The notes under the pieces are model-generated. The model did not search any database, was not told where the DNA came from, and was given only the letters and a program-made list of their open reading frames with translations. Source: JACRBK01 sp964427955 (lineage in GTDB: Bacteria; Chloroflexota; Anaerolineae; Aggregatilineales; Aggregatilineaceae). From it: DNA of 13,274 nucleotides. Below, in pieces: positions 5,134 to 10,800 of the stretch. Location of the stretch: positions 1 to 13,274 of the forward strand of contig CAYRWY010000135.1 of assembly GCA_964427955.1 (NCBI GenBank), written 5' to 3'. How positions within the stretch are numbered: position 1 is the first letter of the stretch; each line of letters begins with the position of its first letter. Made by a program: the position numbers and the translations under genes.

Positions 5134-5976
5134 TTATTCCAGCGCCAGGTGGCGCTCGCCGTTGAACGTCAGCGCGATCCAGCGCCCCGGCTCGATGGAA
5201 ACCCACACCTCTTTCCCCTCGATAGCCAGGATGTCCACCACGTCGCCCGCGTGCAGATCGCCCAGGTAGTCGTACTGCACGCCCGGCCCGCTGCGCACCC
5301 GCAGCGCCGGGGTGATCACCCGTCCACGCAGCGCCGCCGGAGCTTTCTTCCGGTCGTCTTCCGTCGTCTGCGCATAGGCCAGCAGGTCCTCATACGAGCC
5401 GTTGAACCAGTCCAGGTCGGTATAGCGCGAACTCACGCCCGCCACGCTGCCGGTTTCGGAATACTGCCAGAACTTCCAGTCCGACCAGTCGGACGGCAGG
5501 GTGGGGCTATCGACGCCGTAGTGTGCGATCCACAGGTCGTGCTGCGCCCAGGTGGGCGAATGCTGGATGTTCGGCTCCCAGAACCAGCGCCCGGTGTAGA
5601 GGATCGGGCGGCGCTGCGTCTGATCGGCGACGCGCTGACAGCAGTCCTGCACGACCGCCGTGATGCCCGCCGGGAGCATGGCGTCCGGCAGCTCGACGTC
5701 CAGCACCAGCGGCAGGTCGGCCTGGGTGCCTTCCAGGACTTCGAACAGGCGGTTGATCTGGGATTCGGCGCTGTGCGAGGGTTTGATCACGGTGTACGCG
5801 GAGACCAGCAGCCCGGCGTCGTGCGCGCCGCGCCAGTTCTCGTAGAAGCGCGGATCGGTGTAGTAGTTGCCGACTGTCGCCCGGATGATGGCGAAGCGAT
5901 AGCCTCCCGCGGCCACGCGCGCCCAATCAATCGCCCCCTGGTAGCGCGAGACGTCGATCCCTGGTGTTCTGGACAT
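5134..5976 (-). CDS. Glycoside hydrolase family 25 lysozyme with C-terminal SH3b domain
   Basis: This 280-residue protein belongs to the Chalaropsis-type muramidases that cut the MurNAc-GlcNAc bond of peptidoglycan. The GH25 domain covers about residues 5-200: GIDVSRYQGAIDW (Asp8), FAIIRATVG, the catalytic LDVE (Asp93, Glu95) and the late motif KFWQYSETGSVAG with YTDLDWFNG. Residues 218-280 form an SH3b module (LRVRSGPGVQYDYLGDLHAG) of the cell-wall-binding kind. No signal peptide or membrane segment precedes the catalytic domain, so export would need a holin, lysis or a non-classical route; a prophage-type endolysin is possible, but no phage genes are near. AGGAGGAGGG gives a strong ribosome binding site. 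It lies 76 bp downstream of the TatD-like gene on the same strand but has its own promoter-like region. Confidence 0.9.
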   Translation of the reverse strand: MSRTPGIDVSRYQGAIDWARVAAGGYRFAIIRATVGNYYTDPRFYENWRGAHDAGLLVSAYTVIKPSHSAESQINRLFEVLEGTQADLPLVLDVELPDAMLPAGITAVVQDCCQRVADQTQRRPILYTGRWFWEPNIQHSPTWAQHDLWIAHYGVDSPTLPSDWSDWKFWQYSETGSVAGVSSRYTDLDWFNGSYEDLLAYAQTTEDDRKKAPAALRGRVITPALRVRSGPGVQYDYLGDLHAGDVVDILAIEGKEVWVSIEPGRWIALTFNGERHLALE

Positions 5977-6003
5977 CTTCGACCCTCCTCCTGAACTGCG
6001 TGT

Positions 6004-6035
6004 ACGTTCTGCGCTGGTAGTATAGTCCAGAACGT
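6004..6035 (-). promoter_or_regulatory. Promoter region of the GH25 gene with inverted repeat around the -10 box
   Basis: On the minus strand TATACT (6019-6024) is a good -10 box; a weak -35 (TATCTC) lies 17 bp upstream at 6042-6047. The -10 box is bracketed by perfect 8-bp inverted arms ACGTTCTG (6004-6011) and CAGAACGT (6028-6035), 16 bp apart. The geometry suggests an operator. It could instead be a leader hairpin if transcription starts further upstream. Confidence 0.5.
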
Positions 6036-6052
6036 GGTACGGAGATACGCGA

Positions 6053-6832
6053 TCACCCCGCCTCGACGCGGGCTTGCACGTCCGCCAGGTAGGGATCGTC
6101 CGCGATCAGCCGGAGGAAGTTGGCGCGCAGCGTTTCCGCCAGCTCGTCGGTGGCGACCTCGCGGATTTCGGCCAGCGTGCGGATCACGTCGTTCAGCAAG
6201 CCGGGCATTCCCGGCGTGCCGCTCAGCCATTCCCAGCCGCCGGGGTTATCCGTCTCGACCAGCAGTTGACCGGTGGGGATGCGCCGGGCCAGAGCGCGGA
6301 TGTGCGCCGAACGCAGCACCTCGACGCCGACCGTGAACCACGCGCCGTAATCGATCAGGCGGTGCAGCGCGTCCACCGGCCCCGAATACCAGTGCACGAT
6401 GGCCCGCTCGACCTGGTATTGCCGCAGCAGGGTCAGGATCTCGTCCTCGGCCCCTTTGGTGTGCAGGTTGACGATCTTGTGCTGATCGCGCGCCGCCGCC
6501 AGGAAATACTCGCAGACGGTACGTTGGGCCGCGAAACGGCTGGTGTCTTCGACCCAGAAATAATCCAGCCCGATCTCGCCGATCATCGGGCTGTGGGCCA
6601 CGACCTCCGCCAGCTCGTCCAGGCGGTCGGCATACTCCGGCGCCGTCCAGGGATGCACGCCGAAGGTCGGGATCACCCAGTCGCAGCGCGCGGCGGCGGC
6701 CTGGGCACTCCGGTAGGAGGGCAGGTCCATCGCGACCGAGATCGTCAGGATGTGCTCGCGGGCGATCTCGTCCAGCGCCGCGTCCAGGCGGTCGCCGTAA
6801 TGATCCAGGTGGGCATGGGCATCGATCAACAT
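6053..6832 (-). CDS. TatD-like metal-dependent hydrolase
   Basis: This 259-residue amidohydrolase-fold protein has all the expected metal ligands: HAH at His6/His8, the bridging Glu86 in IGEIGLDY, His124 in NLHTK, His147 in AIVHWYSG, and Asp195 in LLVETDNP. Length fits the TatD family. Members act as metal-dependent nucleases in DNA repair or degradation, but more distant ones hydrolyse other substrates. WYSG and VETDNPGGW differ from the textbook HCFSG and ETDxP context, so the substrate is uncertain. The ATG at 6832 is preceded only by a modest GAAGGA. A strong promoter lies about 40 bp upstream. The GH25 gene follows on the same strand, and read-through is possible. Confidence 0.85.
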   Translation of the reverse strand: MLIDAHAHLDHYGDRLDAALDEIAREHILTISVAMDLPSYRSAQAAAARCDWVIPTFGVHPWTAPEYADRLDELAEVVAHSPMIGEIGLDYFWVEDTSRFAAQRTVCEYFLAAARDQHKIVNLHTKGAEDEILTLLRQYQVERAIVHWYSGPVDALHRLIDYGAWFTVGVEVLRSAHIRALARRIPTGQLLVETDNPGGWEWLSGTPGMPGLLNDVIRTLAEIREVATDELAETLRANFLRLIADDPYLADVQARVEAG

Positions 6833-6871
6833 GGTCAGGCGATCCTTCGGTGGGGGCGAATTCTATGTTCT

Positions 6872-6900
6872 ATTCTAGCACGCATGTTCTTGAGATTCAA
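6872..6900 (-). promoter_or_regulatory. Promoter of the TatD-like gene
   Basis: On the minus strand TTGAAT (6895-6900) and TAGAAT (6872-6877) are spaced by exactly 17 bp, about 40 bp before the start codon. Confidence 0.6.
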
Positions 6901-6953
6901 TCTGCCGCCGACATTGATGTTCCCCGCCAACAGCGGTATGCTTGGAAGTGAAA

Positions 6954-7252
6954 GTGGTTAGTTTTTAGTGATTAGTTTTTAGTAAAAGCATCCAGGCGCA
7001 TCCCGCAGATCGCTTGTGATCTCTTCCCGCTGCGCAGTTCAGGGGCGGACAGGTGGGTCAAAAGCGTTGAGCACGCGGAAATTCGCGGTGTTTTACCTCA
7101 CCCCCCGACCCCCTCGCCACCCGGTGGCGAGGGGGAGCGGTGCGGTGGAAACGTCGGTGTAGGGAAGCGGCGCCGCCGCGCCCTGCGACGACAACTTGCC
7201 CTGACCCTACTTAAAACTAACAACTAATAACTAATAACTAATAACTAACCAC
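6954..7252. mobile_element. MITE-like 299-bp element with TTAGTTTTTAGT-type ends
   Basis: The left end (6954-6986) reads GTGGTTAG and then TTTTTAGT-type units. The right end (7211-7252), read on the other strand, begins GTGGTTAG and continues as short TTAGTTA units. Together they form long imperfect inverted ends made of degenerate 7-nt repeats. The centre holds CCTCACCCCCCGACC and a hairpin with 13-bp perfect arms (7109-7121 and 7123-7135, GGTGGCGAGGGGG type). No ORF is credible inside. It ends about 35 bp before the next gene, whose leader it may supply. No certain target duplication is visible. Confidence 0.55.
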
Positions 7253-7286
7253 CCCTGATCTGTCATTTACCATCGGAGTCTTGCCC

Positions 7287-7643
7287 ATGAGCCAGGATAC
7301 CCTCCGGCAGGTGATGCCGGTCGTGCTTTCGGTGGTCGTCATCATCGCCGTCGCCGTCATCCGCAGCTATTCCAAGACCCTGGCCGCCATCACCGCCACG
7401 ATGCCGGTCAATATTCCGCTGGCGATGTGGATCGCCTATTCCGGCGAGCACGGCGATCACGCGGCGGTGACGCATTTTGCGGCGAATCTGCTGGTCGGGC
7501 TGGGCGCGACGGGCCTGTTCACCGCGGCGCTCTGGCTGTCGGCGCGCGCCGGGCTGGGTTTCGTCCCGATGCTGGCGGTGAGCTATCTCACGTGGGGCGG
7601 GGTGCTGATCGCGTTCTACCTGCTGCGCACCTACGTGACCTAA
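7287..7643 (+). CDS. Small multi-pass membrane protein (118 aa), function unknown
   Basis: The start is the ATG at 7287, which has GGAG at 9-nt spacing; an in-frame TTG at 7281 would lie too close to that site. Hydrophobic segments fall at about residues 9-25 (VMPVVLSVVVIIAVAVI), 30-50 (TLAAITATMPVNIPLAMWIA), 62-83 (FAANLLVGLGATGLFTAALW) and 90-112 (FVPMLAVSYLTWGGVLIAFY). The short hydrophilic loop SGEHGDH lies between the second and third. Four helices with a conserved-looking TMPVNIPLAMWI segment recall the small GlpM/DUF3147-type proteins, but I am not sure of that assignment. It is a single gene between repeat elements. Confidence 0.75.
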   Translation: MSQDTLRQVMPVVLSVVVIIAVAVIRSYSKTLAAITATMPVNIPLAMWIAYSGEHGDHAAVTHFAANLLVGLGATGLFTAALWLSARAGLGFVPMLAVSYLTWGGVLIAFYLLRTYVT

Positions 7644-7651
7644 AGAACTTG

Positions 7652-7771
7652 CACCACAGAGGGCACAGAGCACACAGAGAAAAGGCAGAGAAGAACTGAA
7701 GCTTGTTTCTCGCTGTTTTTCCCTCGTTTTTCCTCTGATTATCCTCTGTGCCCTCCGTGTCCTCTGTGGTG
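7652..7771. repeat. CACCACAGAG-type inverted repeat element
   Basis: The left end is CACCACAGAGGGCACAGAG (from 7652). The right end, read on the other strand, is CACCACAGAGGACACGGAGG (from 7771). The 120-bp unit between has AGAG-rich and CTCT-rich halves that can pair. Elements with CACCACAGAG ends are widespread in unrelated bacterial genomes. It begins 8 bp after a stop codon and may terminate transcription. Confidence 0.7.
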
Positions 7772-7784
7772 AACGCTTTTAAGT

Positions 7785-7812
7785 TTGCGTGGGGCCGAAC
7801 TTGAACTACAAT
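7785..7812 (+). promoter_or_regulatory. Promoter of the lipoprotein operon
   Basis: TTGCGT (7785-7790) and TACAAT (7807-7812) are 16 bp apart, about 63 bp before the start codon. The -35 region GTTTGCGT is the same eight bases as in the VOC promoter. Confidence 0.45.
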
Positions 7813-7874
7813 CCAGGCCAAATACGCGTTTGGGACCTAAAAATGTGGACGTCACGACTCAGGAGCGCGTTCTG

Positions 7875-9050
7875 ATGAGCCGAAGATTACGTATCGCGCC
7901 AGTATTGGTGATTCTTTTAGCGGCAGCCCTCGCCTGTAACCTGCAAGTGGGCGGCGGCTCGTCCAACGCGACCCAGGTGCCGGTTGGGCAGCGTCCCACC
8001 GTCGAGATTCTCGAACCGGTCGAGGGCACGACCTTCCGTAAGGGCCAGGAAGTGCTGGTCAAAGCCAGGGCGACCGGGCCGACCGGCGTCACCCTGGTCG
8101 AACTGCTGGTGAACGGCGTCAGCGTCGCCAGCCAGCCGCCCGCCGACGCCATCAATCCCACCAGCGCCGAAGTCGTGCTGGATTACACCGCCTCGACGCC
8201 CGGTACCGTCATCCTGGCGGTGCGCGCCTATAGCAATGCCGGGGTCGGGCTGCCCGCCCAGCGCACGATCATCGTGCTGCCGGACTTGAGTCCGGGCACC
8301 GGCGGCGCTGCCGGGACGACGCAGACCGCCTTCCCGTCCGTGACGCCCAACAATCCGCTGTGCCGCGCGCGGGTGAATGCGAGCGGCCTGCGCTTCCGCA
8401 CCGGGCCGGGCACGAATTACGACATCATCAGCAACCTGGATGCCGGGCAGGAACCGCCCATCAGCGGCTACGCGGATCGAGACGATGGCCGCTGGTGGCA
8501 GGTGACCTGGAGCGGGCGGATCGGGTGGGTGAGCGCGTCGTACACCGCGCAGTTGGGCGATTGCAGCGCCATCCGGCCTGCCGTCGTGCCCGCCTCGCCG
8601 ACCCCGCAGCCCAGCACCACGCCGCAGCCGACACAGCCCGGGGTGACCGCGACGCCGACGCTGCCCGACCTGACGCTGACCCTGTTCGAGGGGGTGTCGA
8701 GCGTGCAGTTGGGGCCGGACGGCACGATCCAGGCGAATTACGTCATCCGTGTGAAGAACAGCGGCGGGCAGGCGTGCGGCCAGTTCCGCGTGGGCGTGCT
8801 GCTGCCGAACGGTACGATCACGACCTTCGACGTGCCGGGCCTGGCCGTCGGGCAGGAATATCCGATTGCTAACGGCTCGCTGCAAGTGACGTTCAACACG
8901 CCGGGCGTGACACGTATCCTGGTCACGGTGGACGATCAAAACGTCGTGACCGAGAGCAACGAGGCCAACAACCAGGCGTACAAAGACATCACCGTCAATC
9001 CGGGGATTCCGACCGCCACGCCGCAGCCGACGGCCACGACGGGAAGTTAG
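7875..9050 (+). CDS. Lipoprotein with Ig-like, SH3b and CARDB domains
   Basis: This 391-residue surface lipoprotein starts with MSRRLRIAPVLVILLAAALAC. The basic n-region, hydrophobic core and Cys21 form a lipoprotein signal, although position -3 is Ala rather than the usual Leu. Domains in order: an Ig-like beta sandwich (about 40-136; RPTVEILEPVEGTTFRKGQ), an SH3b domain (about 163-228; ASGLRFRTGPGTNYDIISNL), a Pro/Thr linker (about 235-262), and a CARDB adhesion-type domain (about 265-375; VKNSGGQACGQF and VTESNEANNQAY), then a short Pro/Thr tail. I placed the start at 7875, where AGGAG lies 9 nt upstream and the signal peptide begins; upstream in-frame codons give a hydrophilic leader. It probably binds cell wall or glycan outside the cell. 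The next gene, 10 nt downstream, is a shorter relative. Confidence 0.88.
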   Translation: MSRRLRIAPVLVILLAAALACNLQVGGGSSNATQVPVGQRPTVEILEPVEGTTFRKGQEVLVKARATGPTGVTLVELLVNGVSVASQPPADAINPTSAEVVLDYTASTPGTVILAVRAYSNAGVGLPAQRTIIVLPDLSPGTGGAAGTTQTAFPSVTPNNPLCRARVNASGLRFRTGPGTNYDIISNLDAGQEPPISGYADRDDGRWWQVTWSGRIGWVSASYTAQLGDCSAIRPAVVPASPTPQPSTTPQPTQPGVTATPTLPDLTLTLFEGVSSVQLGPDGTIQANYVIRVKNSGGQACGQFRVGVLLPNGTITTFDVPGLAVGQEYPIANGSLQVTFNTPGVTRILVTVDDQNVVTESNEANNQAYKDITVNPGIPTATPQPTATTGS

Positions 9051-9060
9051 GGAGGTTCGT

Positions 9061-9741
9061 ATGCGTCGAGCCACCGCACTACCGCTGGTGCTGGTCATGC
9101 TGGCCGGGGCGCTGCTGGCCTGCTCGCTCAGTTTTGGTTCCGATTCGCCGGAGACTGCCGCGACCGAGCCGTCGAGCAGCTCCGGCGGGAGCGGGATCGC
9201 GCCGGTCGTGCGCGTCCTGGACCCGGCCAGCGGGGCCGTCGTGCCGCGCCAGCGAGTCGATCTCACCGTCGAGACGGATTCGACCGCCGACCGCTTCCAG
9301 GTGAACGTCAACGGGCGGGTCGCCGTCAGCATGGCCCTGCCGCCCGGCCAGTCCGGCCCGACCAAAGCGATCCTCAGTTGGACGCCCGATCATGACGGGT
9401 CCTTCACCCTGCAAGTGATGGCCTTCAACGGCTCCGCGGCCAGCACGCCGGTCGAACTGACGCTCCAGGTGTCCGGCACCGGCGGCACGACTTCCGGCGG
9501 GACGAGCGCCTGCACCGGGCGCGTGCTGGTCTCGCAGTTGAACTACCGCGACGGTCCCGGCACGGCGGCGAATCTGCTCGGCCATTTCGACGTGGGCGAG
9601 ACGGTGACGATCATCGGGCGCAACAATGACACCAGTTGGTACAAGGTGCAGCGCTTCAACGCCCAGCAAGCCTGGACGATCAACAATACGCAGTGGTTCC
9701 AGGTCGAGGGCACGTGCGACGCGGTCCCGGTGACGCCGTAG
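9061..9741 (+). CDS. Lipoprotein with Ig-like and SH3-like domains
   Basis: This 226-residue protein follows the larger lipoprotein by 10 nt with GGGAGG as ribosome binding site, so the two form one operon. The signal is MRRATALPLVLVMLAGALLAC, with a good lipobox LLAC and lipidated Cys21. A Ser/Gly-rich spacer follows, then an Ig-like domain (about 45-140; PVVRVLDPASGAVVPRQRVD) and an SH3b-like domain (about 152-220; LNYRDGPGTAANLLGHFDVG). It has the same plan as the first half of its neighbour but lacks the CARDB module. Duplication and divergence is inferred. Role and ligand are unknown. An intrinsic terminator follows. Confidence 0.85.
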   Translation: MRRATALPLVLVMLAGALLACSLSFGSDSPETAATEPSSSSGGSGIAPVVRVLDPASGAVVPRQRVDLTVETDSTADRFQVNVNGRVAVSMALPPGQSGPTKAILSWTPDHDGSFTLQVMAFNGSAASTPVELTLQVSGTGGTTSGGTSACTGRVLVSQLNYRDGPGTAANLLGHFDVGETVTIIGRNNDTSWYKVQRFNAQQAWTINNTQWFQVEGTCDAVPVTP

Positions 9742-9770
9742 AAACGCCGAAATTGTAGGATTTATGGAAG

Positions 9771-9797
9771 GGGCGCGGAGTTCAGCGCCCTTTTTTA
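9771..9797 (+). terminator. Rho-independent terminator of the lipoprotein operon
   Basis: GGGCGC (9771-9776) and GCGCCC (9785-9790) form the stem with an 8-nt loop, followed directly by TTTTTT (9791-9796). It lies 29 bp after the stop codon. Confidence 0.85.
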
Positions 9798-9868
9798 TTT
9801 GCTGAGCCGCCCCTGATACCCGATAGGCGTCAATTTGGGGTTTTGTGGAGCCATCACTGTCGGGTCCT

Positions 9869-9983
9869 GGCCTCACCCCTAACCCCTCTCCATCAACAAA
9901 CGGATGGAGAGGGGGATCAGAGTCGCCGTTTGCTCCCCCTCTCCATTGGCACTTGGATGGAGAGGGGGCTGGGGGGTGAGGCC
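9869..9983. repeat. Palindromic intergenic repeat, GGCCTCACCCC family, copy 2
   Basis: The ends GGCCTCACCCC (9869-9879) and GGGGTGAGGCC (9973-9983) are perfect 11-bp inverted repeats identical to those at 3139-3257. The interior has two CCCTCTCCAT / ATGGAGAGGG pairings, so the whole unit can fold as stacked hairpins. The interior differs from copy 1, which shows that pairing is kept while sequence drifts. Confidence 0.8.
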
Positions 9984-10044
9984 GGGTTTCCCCCTATGAC
10001 ACGAAATCTCGCACGGACAGGATCTCTCCCCGCCAGCCCGCAAA

Positions 10045-10064
10045 TGCGAATGATTCTCAATAAC
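10045..10064. promoter_or_regulatory. Fur-box-like site 1 upstream of feoA
   Basis: TGCGAATGATTCTCA (10045-10059) is the exact reverse complement of the core of site 2. By my count 14 of 19 positions agree with the classical Fur box on the reverse strand (10046-10064). Confidence 0.55.
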
Positions 10065-10139
10065 AGGCGGAATAGCAGTTGCAGCGCGTGATTTTTGACA
10101 CTATCCGCCGTGCGGCACTGCCAGAATAATAAACTTCAT

Positions 10140-10159
10140 GCAAATGAGAATCATTCGCA
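10140..10159. promoter_or_regulatory. Fur-box-like site 2 upstream of feoA
   Basis: GCAAATGAGAATCATTCGC (10140-10158) matches the classical Fur box at 14 of 19 positions, with the full central AATCATT. It lies 30-50 bp before the feoA start, where a bound repressor would block transcription. A perfect TTGACA at 10095-10100 lies between the two sites, but AATAAT at 10125-10130 is 24 bp away, too far for a standard promoter, so the exact promoter is unclear. Confidence 0.65.
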
Positions 10160-10190
10160 ATTACTGCTGACATGGAAGGGGATTTTTTAG

Positions 10191-10433
10191 ATGCCTGAGT
10201 CGCTTACCCTGGATCAACTTTCGGAAGGATACTCCGCCGTCGTCACCCGTATCGCCGGGCAGGGCGCCGTCCGCCGCCGGATCATGGATATGGGCATTAC
10301 GCGCGGGATCGAGATCGAGCTGGTGAAAGCCGCTCCGCTGGGCGATCCGTTGGAATACCTGGTGCGTGGTTACCACCTCTCGCTGCGGCGCTCCGAAGCG
10401 CAGATGATCGAGATCGAATATGCGGAGAAGTAG
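10191..10433 (+). CDS. feoA: Ferrous iron transport protein A (FeoA)
   Basis: This 80-residue cytoplasmic SH3-like protein has the FeoA pattern: a short N-terminal LTLDQLSEGYSAVVTRI strand pair, the helix GAVRRRIMDMGITRG (arginine-rich helix followed by MGI), the strand IEIELVKAAPLGDPLEYLV, and the C-terminal YHLSLRRSEAQMIEIE. FeoA assists FeoB and is thought to bind its GTPase region. GGAAGGGG about 9 nt upstream supports the ATG. It opens a three-gene operon with a second FeoA and FeoB, preceded by two Fur-box-like sites, so expression under iron limitation is expected. Confidence 0.93.
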   Translation: MPESLTLDQLSEGYSAVVTRIAGQGAVRRRIMDMGITRGIEIELVKAAPLGDPLEYLVRGYHLSLRRSEAQMIEIEYAEK

Positions 10434-10437
10434 CCCA

Positions 10438-10797
10438 ATGCCACGCCTGACCCTCACGCGCCTGTTCGGGCGGCGTCATAGCTGCTGCTGCGCCTCACCC
10501 GTTGAACCTGCCTCCCTGGCAGACCCGGTGACGCCGGAGATCCCCACCGGTCCCAGCCTGCCGCTCAGCCTGGTGACGCCGGGCCAGACGGTGACGCTGG
10601 TGCGCATCCAGGATACTCCGCGCTTCCGGCGGCGGGTAGCCGACCTGGGCCTCAACCTCGGCCTGACCGTCCGGGTGGTCAAGAATGATTTTCACGGTCC
10701 GCTGATCCTCGCCGTCAAAAATGATACGCGCCTGGCCCTCGGTCGCGGCCTGGCTCACCAGATTTTTGTGCAAGATACCCCCGCGCAGGAGCTTTAA
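10438..10797 (+). CDS. Second FeoA-domain protein with Cys-rich N-terminal extension
   Basis: This is a 119-residue protein. Residues about 45-119 form a FeoA SH3-like domain (VTPGQTVTLVRIQDTPRFRR, VADLGLNLGLTVRVVKND, LAVKNDTRLALGRGLA). The first 44 residues are an extension with Arg-rich LFGRRHSCCCAS: His14 and Cys16-Cys17-Cys18 form a compact cluster that could bind iron, an Fe-S cluster or another metal. That reading is inference. The ATG at 10438 starts 4 nt after the feoA stop with GGAGAAG in front; an alternative in-frame ATG at 10420 would overlap feoA and lacks a clear site. FeoB starts 3 nt after its stop. It may take the regulatory place that FeoC has in enteric bacteria, though it is not homologous by eye. 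Confidence 0.88.
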   Translation: MPRLTLTRLFGRRHSCCCASPVEPASLADPVTPEIPTGPSLPLSLVTPGQTVTLVRIQDTPRFRRRVADLGLNLGLTVRVVKNDFHGPLILAVKNDTRLALGRGLAHQIFVQDTPAQEL

Positions 10798-10800
10798 GTC

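Noticed and set aside
5149..5994. A plus-strand frame opposite the GH25 gene
   Set aside because: The GH25 catalytic and SH3b motifs on the minus strand are clear and have a strong ribosome binding site; the opposite frame has none.
6004..6035. LexA boxes in the GH25 promoter (GAACGT arms)
   Set aside because: Neither arm continues to the second half GTTY at the required 4-nt spacing, so they do not fit the Gram-positive SOS box.
6954..7252. CRISPR array, considered because of repeated TTAGTTA units
   Set aside because: The units are 7 nt, abut each other without spacers, and occur as inverted ends. No repeat-spacer pattern exists.
7917..9365. A 482-codon minus-strand frame opposite the lipoprotein genes
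   Set aside because: The signal peptides, domains and ribosome binding sites are all on the plus strand; this frame is Arg/Gly/Ala low complexity.
10095..10130. Canonical promoter TTGACA ... AATAAT before feoA
   Set aside because: The boxes are 24 bp apart, too far for a standard promoter. Mentioned only as a landmark between the Fur-like sites.
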